From Nocardiopsis quinghaiensis (GTDB taxonomy: Bacteria; Actinomycetota; Actinomycetes; Streptosporangiales; Streptosporangiaceae): a stretch of 64,000 nucleotides of DNA. Below the pieces are notes generated by a model that was not told where the DNA came from, did not search any database, and saw nothing but the letters and a program-made list of their open reading frames with translations. Shown here in pieces: positions 51,219 through 59,907 of this stretch (positions are counted from its first letter, which is position 1; every line of letters starts with the position of its first letter). The position numbers and the translations under genes are program-made. The DNA is taken from contig NZ_VWVU01000003.1 in assembly GCF_008638365.1 (NCBI RefSeq), positions 124,001 to 188,000 of the forward strand. The letters run 5' to 3'.

Positions 51219-51243
51219 TACCCGCTGGTAGTACCGACTGGTA
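51219..51243. promoter_or_regulatory. Tandem TACC-N4-GGTA palindromes
   Basis: TACCCGCTGGTA and TACCGACTGGTA lie side by side, separated by one G, about 62 bases before the thioesterase start and within the divergent promoter region. They look like a double operator. Confidence 0.5.
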
Positions 51244-51304
51244 AGTTTGCCCTGACCTGATGGCCCCACGGCCCCACCGGATTTAGGCAGCGAGGAAGAG
51301 AGCA

Positions 51305-52063
51305 GTGCACGAGGGCGTCCTCACCCGGCCCCGACCCGTCCCCCACGCCCGTTTCCGGCTCTTCCTGCTGCATCACGCGGGCGGGTCGTCCCGGGGCTAC
51401 CGCCCGTGGGTGCGCCACTTCCCGTCCGACTGGGAGGTGTGCCTGGTGGAGGCGCCCGGACGGGGGCGTCCGAGGCGGTCCGAGCCCTTTCACGAGGCCC
51501 GTGCACTGGCCCGCCACCTGCGCGAGGGCCTCGCCCCCGAACTGGACCGACCCTTCGGGTTCTTCGGCCACAGCATGGGCGCCCTCCTGGCTTATGAGCT
51601 GACCAACCTGCTGGCCGCCGACGGCCCGGCCCGGCCCGCCTGGCTCGGGGCGTCGGCGTGGAGCCCGGCGCCCGGGTCCGAACGGGACGAGCCCCGCCAC
51701 CTGCTGTCCTCGGAACGCCTGCGCGCGGGCGTCGCCCGGATGGGCGGGGTCCCCGCCAGCTCGCTGGCCGACCCCGACCAGTGGCGCACCGTGGAGCCGC
51801 TGTTCCGCGCGGACCTGGGGCTGGTCGACACCTGGCGCCCGGATCCCGCCGCCCCGCCGCTGCGGGTGCCGCTGTCGGTCTTCGGCGGGCGGGACGACCC
51901 CGGCTTCCCGCCGGAGCGCCTCGCCGCGTGGGAGGACCACGCCGAGGGGCCGGTCGAGCGACACCTGCTGCCCGGTGGGCACTTCTACTTCGTCGGCCGG
52001 ACCGGCGACGTGGCCACCCGCATCACCAAGGACGTCCACGCCGTCCTGTCACGGGACGCGTAA
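51305..52063 (+). CDS. Type II thioesterase
   Basis: 252 residues from a GTG with GAGGAAGAG upstream. It begins FRLFLLHHAGGSSRGYRPW, has the nucleophile motif FGHSMGALLAYEL (Ser90) and ends with the histidine in LLPGGHFYFVGRTGDVA. This is the RifR/GrsT editing family, which removes stalled acyl groups from carrier proteins of peptide or polyketide synthases. No synthase is adjacent; the only one in the window is 40 kb away. Its 3' end overlaps the HupE/UreJ remnant by about 41 bases. Confidence 0.92.
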   Translation: MHEGVLTRPRPVPHARFRLFLLHHAGGSSRGYRPWVRHFPSDWEVCLVEAPGRGRPRRSEPFHEARALARHLREGLAPELDRPFGFFGHSMGALLAYELTNLLAADGPARPAWLGASAWSPAPGSERDEPRHLLSSERLRAGVARMGGVPASSLADPDQWRTVEPLFRADLGLVDTWRPDPAAPPLRVPLSVFGGRDDPGFPPERLAAWEDHAEGPVERHLLPGGHFYFVGRTGDVATRITKDVHAVLSRDA

Positions 52064-52600
52064 CCGGCCCCGGCGTGACGGAGGCTCCCCGCCCCAGGGT
52101 GAACGCGTAAGCGGTGACGGCGAGCGCGGCGACCGACAGTACGACTACCCACGGGTGCTCGACCAGCCACGTCTGCGCGCCCTCGAACGGGTCGACGGAC
52201 GTGAGCGTGGAGCGCTCCAGCATCCACGACACCGAGAACACCAGCGCCACGGCGGCCACGCCGACCCGGAACACGGCGTAGACGGGTGTGCGCGCCAGGA
52301 CGATCAGCGACGGCATCATCAGCACGACCACGAGCAGCTGGGTCACCTCGATGCCCAGGTTGAACCCCAGCAGCGTGGTGACCAGGGATCCGCGGTCCAG
52401 GCCGAGCTCGCCGATGAGCGAGGCGAAGGCCAGCCCGTGGACGAGCCCGAACCCGCCCGCGATGAGGACCTCCCCGCGTGCGACCAGCGGCCGGATCGCG
52501 TGGACCGCCGACACCGCGATCGACAGGGCGATCAGCGTCTCCACCGGCCGGGAGGGCAGGTCGACCACCCCCGTGGCCGCCAAGGCCAGCGTCGAACCGC
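52023..52600 (-). pseudogene. C-terminal remnant of a HupE/UreJ-type membrane protein
   Basis: About 190 residues in one minus frame start abruptly at STLALAATGVVDLPSRPVE and continue through ALSIAVSAVHAIRPL, GFGLVHGLAFASLIGELGL and TTLLGFNLGIEVTQLLVV, the HupE/UreJ_2 pattern. Full-length members are near 350-380 residues; the N-terminal half is missing and is replaced by transposase debris. It may once have been a metal-related permease. It is listed as a pseudogene because no credible start remains. Confidence 0.7.
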
Positions 52601-52714
52601 CCCGTCAGGGGTGGCCGTGGGGTGCCGACACCATCCCTCCCCCTCGTACGCGAGACAGGGGGTTCCTCGCGGCGGAGCCATCCGCCGTACCACCGTGGGC
52701 ATCCACCGGTTCGA

Positions 52715-52860
52715 CCGGGGCGCAAGCGGCTGGACGACCGCAAGGCGCTGTGGGGCGTCCTGTCCGTGCCGCACACCGGGACCAGGTGGAAGCTCCTACC
52801 CGGGGGCCGGGTCTCGGATCGCCGTGGGGGAACGCGACCGCTCGTGCGCCTTCGGCAGTG
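52715..52860 (+). mobile_element. IS5-type transposase N-terminal remnant
   Basis: The plus frame reads GRKRLDDRKALWGVLSVPHT then GTRWKLLPGG, matching the N-terminus of IS5-group transposases (RRLDDRxAL...L.TG..W..LP). A frameshift follows, with GSPWGNATARA in another frame. The rest of the element is gone. It lies exactly where the HupE/UreJ gene is broken. Confidence 0.6.
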
Positions 52861-52898
52861 TGACCGCGCACCGCGCTGCGGCTCCCCGCGGTCGCTGT

Positions 52899-53687
52899 TC
52901 AGTGCACACTGAACCCGCCGTCGACGGCCAGCATCTGCCCGGTGACGAAGCCGCTGGCGTCCGAGGCGAGGAAGACCGCCAGCCCGGCGAAGTCGCGGGG
53001 CAGGCCGTTGCGGCCGACCATGGTGCGGGCCGCGAGCTCCTCCTCGCGGCCGGGCACCGCGACCGTGGGCAGTGTCATCGGCGTGACCACGAAGCCGGGC
53101 ACGATGGTGTTGGCGGTGACGCCGCGGGGCGACCACGCCTCGGCCTGGGAGCGGGAGAGCCCGCCGACGGCGGCCTTGCTGACGCCGTACGCCCCGGAGT
53201 CGCCGAACGCGCTCCACGACTGCTGAGAACCGACGTTGAGGATCCGTCCCCAGCCCCGCCCGGCCATCCGTGGCCCGCACGCCTGGCCCAGCAGGTACGG
53301 CGCGGTGAGGTTGACCGTCAGCGTCTCGGACCAGACCTCCTCCGACGTCTCACCGAACGGCGGACGGTGGTTGACCCCGGCGGCGGTCACCAGGATGTCC
53401 GCGTCGAGCACCGGTCCGCTCGCACAGAGCTCATCGAGCGCGTCACGGTCGGCCACGTCGGTCGAGGTGGTGCCGACCACGATGCCCCGCGCGGCGAACG
53501 CCTCGGCGGTCCCGGCCAGACGTCCGGCGTCGCGGGCCACCAGGTGGACGCTCGCTCCGGCGCGGCCGAGGGCCTCCGCGATAGCGCGGCCGATGCCCGA
53601 GCTTCCTCCCGTCACGACCGCGCGACGGCCGGTGATCCCGAACAGCTCCTCCAGATAGGTCCTGTGTCGGCTGGCGGAGTCGGTCAA
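52899..53687 (-). CDS. SDR-family oxidoreductase
   Basis: 262 residues. The N-terminal GITGRRAVVTGGSSGIGRAI carries the cofactor motif. The NNAG position reads TAAG. The catalytic triad is intact in NVGSQQSWSAFGDSGAYGVS (Ser, Tyr) plus the lysine of YGVSK. The C-terminus TGQMLAVDGGFSVH is typical of gluconate-5-dehydrogenase or 3-oxoacyl-ACP-reductase-like enzymes. It is intact although both flanks are scars. The substrate is unknown. Confidence 0.88.
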   Translation of the reverse strand: MTDSASRHRTYLEELFGITGRRAVVTGGSSGIGRAIAEALGRAGASVHLVARDAGRLAGTAEAFAARGIVVGTTSTDVADRDALDELCASGPVLDADILVTAAGVNHRPPFGETSEEVWSETLTVNLTAPYLLGQACGPRMAGRGWGRILNVGSQQSWSAFGDSGAYGVSKAAVGGLSRSQAEAWSPRGVTANTIVPGFVVTPMTLPTVAVPGREEELAARTMVGRNGLPRDFAGLAVFLASDASGFVTGQMLAVDGGFSVH

Positions 53688-53773
53688 GAGACCCCCCTTG
53701 TCCCTGGCCCTCCGGGCAGCGGCGAGTCCGTGCGCATGTACCGCACCTTCTCAGGCCGATGTTCCGAACGCGT

Positions 53774-53809
53774 GACCGGGCCCCGCCGTACACGCGGCGG
53801 GGCCCGGTC
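53774..53809. terminator. 15-bp perfect hairpin
   Basis: GACCGGGCCCCGCCG pairs completely with CGGCGGGGCCCGGTC around TACACG. It lies upstream of the SDR start, so it most likely ended a minus-strand gene that has since been lost. Confidence 0.7.
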
Positions 53810-54368
53810 CGGGCTGGTCGGTATCGCGACGGGAGTCGGGCGCCGCGAATCCTTCTCCACCAGCCCGGCCCTGGGGTCCCGGCCGTGTGGGGCGGCCCCT
53901 CGGCCGGGGCGGGGACCTCGTCGCCGGTCCCCGAGGCCGATGCGGCCGTCAGCCCCACGACCGGGGACCGCGTGCCCGGACGCGGACCTTCGGACCAGGG
54001 GGGACAACCCCCTCACACGGAGGCTGGGAGCGCTCCCATCCGTGGTGGAAACCATAGCGGTTCGAATACCCGGTGCAAAGGTTCCGTGACGCATTCGTAT
54101 GGTCCAGGTTCAGCGATCCCACCCGGGGAGCGAACCTTCGGGTCTGTGGAGAACGGCCTCCGCGAGGCGGAGGCGGCGATCGGCCCCGGTGCGCAGCGGA
54201 GGCGGAATGAGGGCGGTGGGCACCGGCACCAGGCCATCACACCGGCAACGGTGGACGGCTCGCCCGGCTCGGCGGCCTCGGGGAGCGGGCAGGTGCGGAA
54301 CGGCTCAAGGATCCTCGGCGGCCTTGCGGCCACCAGGTCGACGAGAGCCGAAAAAACTCGGACGGCGG
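53810..54368. other. Gene-free region, probable deletion scar
   Basis: About 560 bases between the orphan terminator and the DGPF promoter. Apart from the CebR-type box, no coding sequence with protein character is seen on either strand. The layout (operator, about 215 bases, terminator) suggests that a minus-strand gene was deleted. Confidence 0.5.
54025..54038. promoter_or_regulatory. Exact CebR-type operator, TGGGAGCGCTCCCA
   Basis: This 14-base palindrome is the published operator of CebR, the cello-oligosaccharide repressor of streptomycetes. No ceb or cellulase gene is adjacent. Confidence 0.75.
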
Positions 54369-54395
54369 TGTCGAGAACCCGTGACCGGTTCCGTC
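54369..54395 (+). promoter_or_regulatory. Predicted ECF42-dependent promoter
   Basis: TGTCGA at 54369-54374 and CGTC at 54392-54395 are spaced by 17 bases. This fits the ECF42 promoter motif as I recall it (TGTCGA in -35, CG[A/T]C in -10). The DGPF ATG follows 52 bases later. Confidence 0.65.
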
Positions 54396-54447
54396 CCCGC
54401 AGTGAACGCGACCACAATGGGTCGCATCAGCACCGAGGAGAAACACG

Positions 54448-54855
54448 ATGGCCAAGTACCTGCTGCTCAAGCACTACCGCGGCGCCCCGGCTCCGGTCAA
54501 CGACGTGCCCATGGACCAGTGGAAGCCGGAGGAGATCTCGGCCCACGTGCAGTACATGCACGACTTCGCGGTCCGGCTGGAGGGGACCGGCGAGTTCGTC
54601 GACGGTCAGGCGCTCGCCCCCGAGGGGACGTTCGTCCGGTACGACGGCGAGGGCCGCCCGCCGGTCACCGACGGCCCGTTCGCCGAGACCAAGGACCTCA
54701 TCGCCGGCTGGATGGTGATCGACGTCGACAGCTACGAGCGCGCCGTCGAACTGGCCGGGGAGCTGTCGGCCGCCCCTGGAGCGGGCGGGGAGCCGATCCA
54801 CGAGTGGCTTGAGGTGCGCCCGTTCCTGGCCGCGCCGGCCACCATCACGGAGTGA
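54448..54855 (+). CDS. DGPF/YCII-domain protein
   Basis: 135 residues with the defining VTDGPFAETKDLIAGWMVID. These small proteins are always found beside ECF42 sigma factors and are part of their regulon; their biochemical role is not settled. A GAGGAGAAAC site precedes the ATG. The stop overlaps the sigma factor GTG by 4 bases, so the two are co-translated. Confidence 0.9.
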   Translation: MAKYLLLKHYRGAPAPVNDVPMDQWKPEEISAHVQYMHDFAVRLEGTGEFVDGQALAPEGTFVRYDGEGRPPVTDGPFAETKDLIAGWMVIDVDSYERAVELAGELSAAPGAGGEPIHEWLEVRPFLAAPATITE

Positions 54856-56009
54856 CCTCCGAGGTGAACGAGGTCCTGCTCCGGAGCCTCACGCCGAGCG
54901 TGCTCGGGATCCTCGTCCGCCGCGGAGCCGACTTCGCGGCGGCCGAGGACGCCGTGCAGGACGCGCTGGTCGAGGCGGTCCGCGTCTGGCCGGCCGACCC
55001 GCCGCGGGATCCGAAGGGTTGGCTGGTCACCGTGGCCTGGCGCCGGTTCCTCGACGCGACCCGGTCGGACTCCGCCCGCCGTCGGCGTGAGGACCTCGTC
55101 GATGAGGAACCGGCGCCAGGCCACGGGCCCGCGGTGGACGACACGCTCCAGCTCTACTTCCTGTGCGCCCACCCGTCGCTGACGCCGTCGTCCGCGGTCG
55201 CGCTCACGCTGCGCGCCGTCGGCGGGCTGACCACCCGCCAGATCGCCCAGGCCTACCTGGTGCCCGAGGCGACCATGGCGCAGCGCATCAGCCGGGCCAA
55301 GCGCACCGTCTCCGGCGTGCGGTTCGACCAGCCCGGCGACGTCGCCACCGTGCTGCACGTCCTCTACCTGGTCTTCAACGAGGGCTACTCCGGCGACGTC
55401 GACCTCTCCGCCCAGGCCATCCGGCTCACCCGGCAGCTCGCGGCCGCGATCGACCACCCCGAGGCGGCGGGGCTGCTCGCACTCATGCTGCTCCACCACG
55501 CCCGACGCGCCGCCCGTACCGCACCCGACGGCAGCCTGGTGCCGCTCGCAGAGCAGGACCGCGGCCGGTGGGACACCGAGTCGATCGCCGAGGGCGTCGG
55601 GATCCTGCAGGCGGCCCTCGCCCGCGACCGGCTGGGCGAGTTCCAGGCCCAGGCCGCCATCGCGGCACTCCACGCCGACGCGCCCACCACAGAGGAGACC
55701 GACTGGGTGCAGATCGTCGAGTGGTACGACGAGCTCGCGCGCCTGACCGACAGCCCGGTCGTCCGGCTCAACCGCGCGGTGGCCGTCGGCGAGGCCGACG
55801 GACCGCGCGCCGGCCTGGCGGCGCTCGTGGCGCTGGACGACTCACTGCCACGCCACGCCGCGGTGGCGGCGTACCTCCACGAGCGCGACGGCGATCCGAC
55901 GACGGCGGCACGGCTGTACGCCGAGGCGGCCCAGAAGGCACCCAACCTCGCCGAGCGCGACCACCTGACGCGCCAGGCCGCCCGGCTCAACGCCCGCCGG
56001 TGTCGCTGA
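54852..56009 (+). CDS. ECF42-group RNA polymerase sigma factor
   Basis: 385 residues from a GTG inside the DGPF stop. Sigma region 2 reads DFAAAEDAVQDALVEAVRVW and PRDPKGWLVTVAWRRFLD; region 4 reads GLTTRQIAQAYLVPEATMAQ then RISRAKRTV. A long C-terminal extension of about 190 residues (VLYLVFNEGYSGD, then tetratricopeptide-like helices) is the ECF42 hallmark and is known to be needed for activity. No anti-sigma factor is present. The upstream promoter suggests autoregulation. Confidence 0.92.
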   Translation: MTSEVNEVLLRSLTPSVLGILVRRGADFAAAEDAVQDALVEAVRVWPADPPRDPKGWLVTVAWRRFLDATRSDSARRRREDLVDEEPAPGHGPAVDDTLQLYFLCAHPSLTPSSAVALTLRAVGGLTTRQIAQAYLVPEATMAQRISRAKRTVSGVRFDQPGDVATVLHVLYLVFNEGYSGDVDLSAQAIRLTRQLAAAIDHPEAAGLLALMLLHHARRAARTAPDGSLVPLAEQDRGRWDTESIAEGVGILQAALARDRLGEFQAQAAIAALHADAPTTEETDWVQIVEWYDELARLTDSPVVRLNRAVAVGEADGPRAGLAALVALDDSLPRHAAVAAYLHERDGDPTTAARLYAEAAQKAPNLAERDHLTRQAARLNARRCR

Positions 56010-56178
56010 CGGGTCGCGCCCGGGTCCTCCCACGGCACTCGGCGCGGTCCCGTGGCCGGAGCGGTCCGTGCGCGCCGACACGCGTTTCGGATGGGGTCGG
56101 AGCGTCTGTTACGCAGGGCGGTCAGACTGTTGACCTTCCCCCCTGTCCAGGCGATTTGTCCCGGGTTACCGTGGGGAG

Positions 56179-56700
56179 ATGAGCCTTGAGTTGCCAACCG
56201 ATCGACTCCTCATCCGGGAGTGGAAGCTGGACGACGCCGAGGCGGCCCTGAAGATCTACGGGGCCGACGAGGTCGCGCACTGGCTGACGCCGGAGTGGCG
56301 TCCGGTGAACGACACCGACGCGATGCGCTCGGTGTTGCACGCCTGGATCGAGGCCGGACCCAACCTCATTCCTCCCGCGGGCCGCTGGGCCATCGTCCGC
56401 AAGGAGGACGAAGAGCTGGTGGGAGGGCTGTCGCTGAAGCTGCTCCCGCCCTTCGAGGAGGACTTCGAGCTGACCTGGGCGCTGCGCCCGGACGTGTGGG
56501 GCCAGGGGTACGCCACCGAGGCGAGCCAGGCCGTCATCGACTGGGCGTTCAAACAGGGGATCGAGGAGGTCTTCGCGGTCGCGCGCCCCCACAACAAGCG
56601 GGCGATCGCCGTGGCACGCAGGCTGGGCATGGAGTGGGTCGGCGAGACCGAGAAGTACTACGACATGCGCCTACAGGTCTTTCGCATGCGTCCGGCCTGA
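56179..56700 (+). CDS. GNAT acetyltransferase (RimJ/RimL-like)
   Basis: 173 residues. It begins LELPTDRLLIREWKLDDAEA, typical of the Acetyltransf_3 family, with the acetyl-CoA site in RPDVWGQGYATEASQAVIDW and HNKRAIAVARRLGMEWVGET at the end. The substrate could be a protein N-terminus or a small amine. TACCGT lies six bases before the ATG, so the message may be leaderless, although GGGGAG directly abuts the ATG. Confidence 0.9.
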   Translation: MSLELPTDRLLIREWKLDDAEAALKIYGADEVAHWLTPEWRPVNDTDAMRSVLHAWIEAGPNLIPPAGRWAIVRKEDEELVGGLSLKLLPPFEEDFELTWALRPDVWGQGYATEASQAVIDWAFKQGIEEVFAVARPHNKRAIAVARRLGMEWVGETEKYYDMRLQVFRMRPA

Positions 56701-56734
56701 CCGACCCGTCCGCGCGCCGGGGTCCGGGGCCCGA

Positions 56735-56966
56735 CCAGCCGCGCACAGCGGCGGGTCGACCCGGGCGAACCCCTCCTGCCGGTGGTACGGGAAGTGCGGG
56801 TAAGGGGCGCCTCCCGGCGGCTCACCGCGCCCAGGTTCTCGCGCGACCGCGCCTCGTCGCGCGCGCCGACGGTCACCGTGGCGACGGTGGGCCGCCGCAA
56901 CAGCCAGTTGATCGCGACCCGGGCCACCGTGCGGCCGGTCGGGCCGGTGCCTACCGGATACGACAC
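56735..56966 (-). pseudogene. C-terminal remnant of an aldo/keto reductase
   Basis: The minus frame reads RTVARVAINWLLRRPTVATV then GARDEARSRENLGAV, the C-terminal NADP-binding part of an aldo/keto reductase. It then shifts frame, and the tail continues as YPHFPYHRQEGFARVDPPL. About 25 residues between these parts are missing. It is unrelated in frame to the intact reductase downstream and represents a second, lost reductase gene. Confidence 0.7.
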
Positions 56967-57072
56967 GGGGACTCTCGTGAACCCGGTGCTCCGACGGGGG
57001 AGGAGGCCGCGGGCCCCGCCCCTGGCGACGGCCGCCGTGCCGGGCCGCGGCGCCGAGGAGGGCCCCTCGGCC

Positions 57073-57954
57073 TCAGGTGCCGAGGAACTGGCTGATGCGC
57101 TCGGTCTCCTCCTCCGACAGGCGCACCGCCGCGGCGGCCGTGTTCTCCTCCAGGTGCGCCACCCGGGACGTGCCCGGGATCGGCAGCATCACCGGCGAGC
57201 GGTGCAGCAGCCACGCCAGGGACAGCTGCACCGGGGTGACCCCGTGCTCGGCGGCCATCGCGGCCAGCGGCGAGTCCGGGCCCGCCATCTCACCGCGTCC
57301 GACCGGCGCCCACGGCAGGAACGCGATCCCGTCCCGCTCGCACTGCTCCAGCACGTCCTCGGACTGGCGGAAGGAGGGCGCGTACTGGTTCTGCACCGAC
57401 GCCACCGGGGTGATCGCGCGGGCGGCGGACAACTCGTCCACCGTCACCTCGCTCAGACCGATGTGCCGGACCTTGCCCTGCTCGCGCAGCTCCACCAGGG
57501 CACCGAGCTGGTCGGCCAGCGGCACCGCCGGGTCGATGCGGTGCAGCTGGAGCAGGTCGATCCGCTCCAGCCCCAGGTTGCGCAGGCTCAGCTCCACCTG
57601 CTGCTTGAGGTACTCGGGGCGGCCCAGCTTGTGCCACTGGGCCGGGCCGGTGCGCGCGAAGCCCGCCTTGGTGCCGATGACCAGGTCGTCGGTGTAGGGG
57701 TAGAGCGCCTCCCGGATCAGCTGCTCGCTGATCTGAGGCCCGTAGGAGTCGGCGGTGTCGATGAAGGTCACGCCCAGTTCGACCGCGCGCCGCAGCACCG
57801 CCAGCGCCTCGTCCCGGTCGCGGGGCGGGCCCCACACCCCCTCGCCGACGATGCGCATCGCACCGAAGCCCAGGCGGTGGACCGGCAGGTCGCCGCCGAT
57901 GGAGAAGGTCCCCGACAGTTCGGCGACGCGTGGTGTGGCGTGTAGGTCGGTCAC
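57073..57954 (-). CDS. Aldo/keto reductase
   Basis: 293 residues from a GTG at 57952-57954. Catalytic residues are the aspartate and tyrosine of [16 protein letters not shown], the lysine of [10 protein letters not shown] and the histidine of LLQLHRIDP. The NADP-binding end reads [20 protein letters not shown]. It is similar to YdbC/AKR-type oxidoreductases of actinomycetes. The substrate is unknown; it stands alone upstream of the protocatechuate genes. Confidence 0.9.
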   Translation of the reverse strand: MTDLHATPRVAELSGTFSIGGDLPVHRLGFGAMRIVGEGVWGPPRDRDEALAVLRRAVELGVTFIDTADSYGPQISEQLIREALYPYTDDLVIGTKAGFARTGPAQWHKLGRPEYLKQQVELSLRNLGLERIDLLQLHRIDPAVPLADQLGALVELREQGKVRHIGLSEVTVDELSAARAITPVASVQNQYAPSFRQSEDVLEQCERDGIAFLPWAPVGRGEMAGPDSPLAAMAAEHGVTPVQLSLAWLLHRSPVMLPIPGTSRVAHLEENTAAAAVRLSEEETERISQFLGT

Positions 57955-58107
57955 GGTGTCCCTTCCGGACGGCGCTGGAGCCGCATACTCAGAACGTGCG
58001 GGTGGAGGAGGTCCACCGCGCGGTCCCCGCGTGCGCGGATCCGCGCACGCGGCGGTGTCGCGGGCAGGATCTCAGGAGGCGCGGGCGCTCGCAAGGCGCC
58101 ACGGGCC

Positions 58108-58911
58108 TCACGCGCCCGAGTCGCGGTGTGCGACGGAGGCGAGGTCGGCCTCGATGCGCGCGGTGGTCTCCAGCAGGGCGGGCAGCAGGTCGCGGCGCAC
58201 GTTCTCTATCGAGGACCGGTTGGCGTGCGCGGACACGTTCGCGGCCGCGATCACCTTGCCAGACCCGTCGCGGACGGGGGCGGCCAGTGAGCGCAGCCCC
58301 TCCTCCAGTTCCTGGTCGACGATGGCGTATCCCTGTTCGCGGACCCGCGCCAGCTCGGCGCGCAGCTCGGCCGGATCGGTGATGGTGAACCTGGTCAGCG
58401 GTGTGAGCTCCACCCGTTCCAGATAGGCGTCGATGTCGCGGTCGTCGCGCCAGGCCAGCAGTACGCGGCCCATCGAGGTGGCCGAGGCGGGGAAGCGCGT
58501 CCCCACGCTGATGGCCACCGCCATGATCCGCGAGGTCGCCACGCGCGCCACGTAGAGTACGTCGTCGCCCTCCAGCACCGACACCGAGGCGGACTCGTGC
58601 ACCTGCGCGGACAGGTCCTCCAGGTGGGGCTGGGCCACGTCCGGCAGTCCGGCGGAGGCGACGTAGGCGTAGCCCAGCTCCAGTACGCGCGGGGTGAGCG
58701 AGAACAGCCGGCCGTCGGTGCGCACGTATCCCAGGTCGACCAGGGTGAGCAGGAAGCGGCGGGCCGCGGCGCGGGTGAGGTCGGTCTCGCGCGCGACCTC
58801 GCTCAGCGTCATGGAACGCCGTTCCGCGGAGAAGGCGCGGATGACCGTCAGGCCGCGCTCCAGGGACTGCACGAAGTGGGCGCCGCGTGCCGTTTCTTCT
58901 TCGGTGGGCAT
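58108..58911 (-). CDS. pcaR: IclR-family regulator of the pca genes
   Basis: 267 residues from the ATG at 58909-58911, with AGGAAGG upstream. The winged helix reads SLERGLTVIRAFSAERRSMT then LSEVARETDLTRAAARRFLL; the effector domain includes VAISVGTRFPASATSMGRVL and YAIVDQELEEGLRSLAAPVR, as in PcaR/PobR proteins that respond to beta-ketoadipate or aromatic acids. It is divergent from pcaI and probably activates the operon. Confidence 0.9.
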   Translation of the reverse strand: MPTEEETARGAHFVQSLERGLTVIRAFSAERRSMTLSEVARETDLTRAAARRFLLTLVDLGYVRTDGRLFSLTPRVLELGYAYVASAGLPDVAQPHLEDLSAQVHESASVSVLEGDDVLYVARVATSRIMAVAISVGTRFPASATSMGRVLLAWRDDRDIDAYLERVELTPLTRFTITDPAELRAELARVREQGYAIVDQELEEGLRSLAAPVRDGSGKVIAAANVSAHANRSSIENVRRDLLPALLETTARIEADLASVAHRDSGA

Positions 58912-58959
58912 GGGGCCTTCCTGGTTCGGGTGCGGGGGCGGTGCCAGAACTCCCAGGGA

Positions 58960-58976
58960 TGTTCTCATACCGAACA
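58960..58976. promoter_or_regulatory. Possible IclR operator, TGTTC-N7-GAACA (site 1)
   Basis: Five-base arms TGTTC and GAACA around seven bases, 49 bases from the regulator start. It matches site 2 in arms and spacing. Confidence 0.5.
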
Positions 58977-59039
58977 GAGGTGGTCGCACATGCGGTCTCT
59001 TGACCCTGTCTGTGATCGGCGCTAACGTCATACCCAAGA

Positions 59040-59056
59040 TGTTCGCTGTGAGAACA
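59040..59056. promoter_or_regulatory. Possible IclR operator, TGTTC-N7-GAACA (site 2)
   Basis: The same arms and spacing as site 1, eighty bases away and 30 bases before pcaI. A related TTCG-N5-CGAA repeat follows at 59061-59073. Confidence 0.5.
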
Positions 59057-59085
59057 AGCATTCGCTATCCGAACGGGAGTACCCC

Positions 59086-59907
59086 ATGATCGTGCCCCTG
59101 GACGAGGCGGTACGAGAACTCGTCCACGACGGAGACACCGTCGCCCTGGAGGGGTTCACCCATCTCATCCCCGTGGCGGCGGGGCACGAGATCATCCGTC
59201 AGGGCCTGCGCGGCCTCACACTGGTGCGCATGACGCCCGACATCGTCTACGACCAGCTCATCGGCGCCGGGTGCGCCAGCAAGCTCGTCTTCTCCTGGGG
59301 CGGCAACCCGGGCGTCGGTTCGCTGCACCGCTTCCGCGACGCCGTCACCTCCTCCTGGCCCGTACCCCTGGAGATCGAGGAGCACAGCCACGCCGGGATG
59401 GCCAACCGGTACGTCGCTGGCGCCTCCGGCCTGCCCTTCGCCATCCTGCGCGGTTACAGCGGCACCGACCTGGTCGACAACAACCCCAACATCAAGTCCG
59501 TCACCTGTCCCTTCAGCGGACAGGAACTGGCCGCCGTGCCCGCGCTCAACCCCGACGTCACCATCGTGCACGCCCAGCGCGCCGACCGCGACGGCAACGT
59601 GCAGCTGTGGGGCATCACCGGCATCCAGAAGGAGGCGGTCCTGGCCGCCGAGCGCACCCTGGTCACCGTCGAGGAGGTCGTGGACGCGCTCGACCCCGTC
59701 CCCGGCCAGGTGATCCTGCCCTCGCGTGTCGTGAACCGGGTCAGCGTCGTCCCCGGCGGCGCGGCGCCCTCCTACGCCCACGGCTACTACGAGCGCGACA
59801 ACGAGGCCTACCGCGCCTGGGACGCCGTCGGCCGCGACCGTGAGGCCTTCGCAGCCTGGCTGGAGGAGCTCATCGCCGCCCCCGAGCCCGCTGGGAGGGG
59901 CCTGTGA
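59086..59907 (+). CDS. pcaI: 3-oxoadipate CoA-transferase subunit A
   Basis: 273 residues of the CoA-transferase family I alpha subunit (VRELVHDGDTVALEGFTHLI, WGGNPGVGSLHRFRDAV, IVHAQRADRDGNVQLWGITG). With PcaJ it moves CoA from succinyl-CoA to 3-oxoadipate in the last-but-one step of the beta-ketoadipate pathway. It is the first gene of the operon and overlaps pcaJ by 4 bases. Confidence 0.92.
   Translation: MIVPLDEAVRELVHDGDTVALEGFTHLIPVAAGHEIIRQGLRGLTLVRMTPDIVYDQLIGAGCASKLVFSWGGNPGVGSLHRFRDAVTSSWPVPLEIEEHSHAGMANRYVAGASGLPFAILRGYSGTDLVDNNPNIKSVTCPFSGQELAAVPALNPDVTIVHAQRADRDGNVQLWGITGIQKEAVLAAERTLVTVEEVVDALDPVPGQVILPSRVVNRVSVVPGGAAPSYAHGYYERDNEAYRAWDAVGRDREAFAAWLEELIAAPEPAGRGL

Noticed and set aside
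54099-54812. Plus-strand frame through the DGPF gene region
   Set aside because: The DGPF motif and ribosome-binding site identify the frame starting at 54448; this one is Arg/Ala-rich and has no domain.
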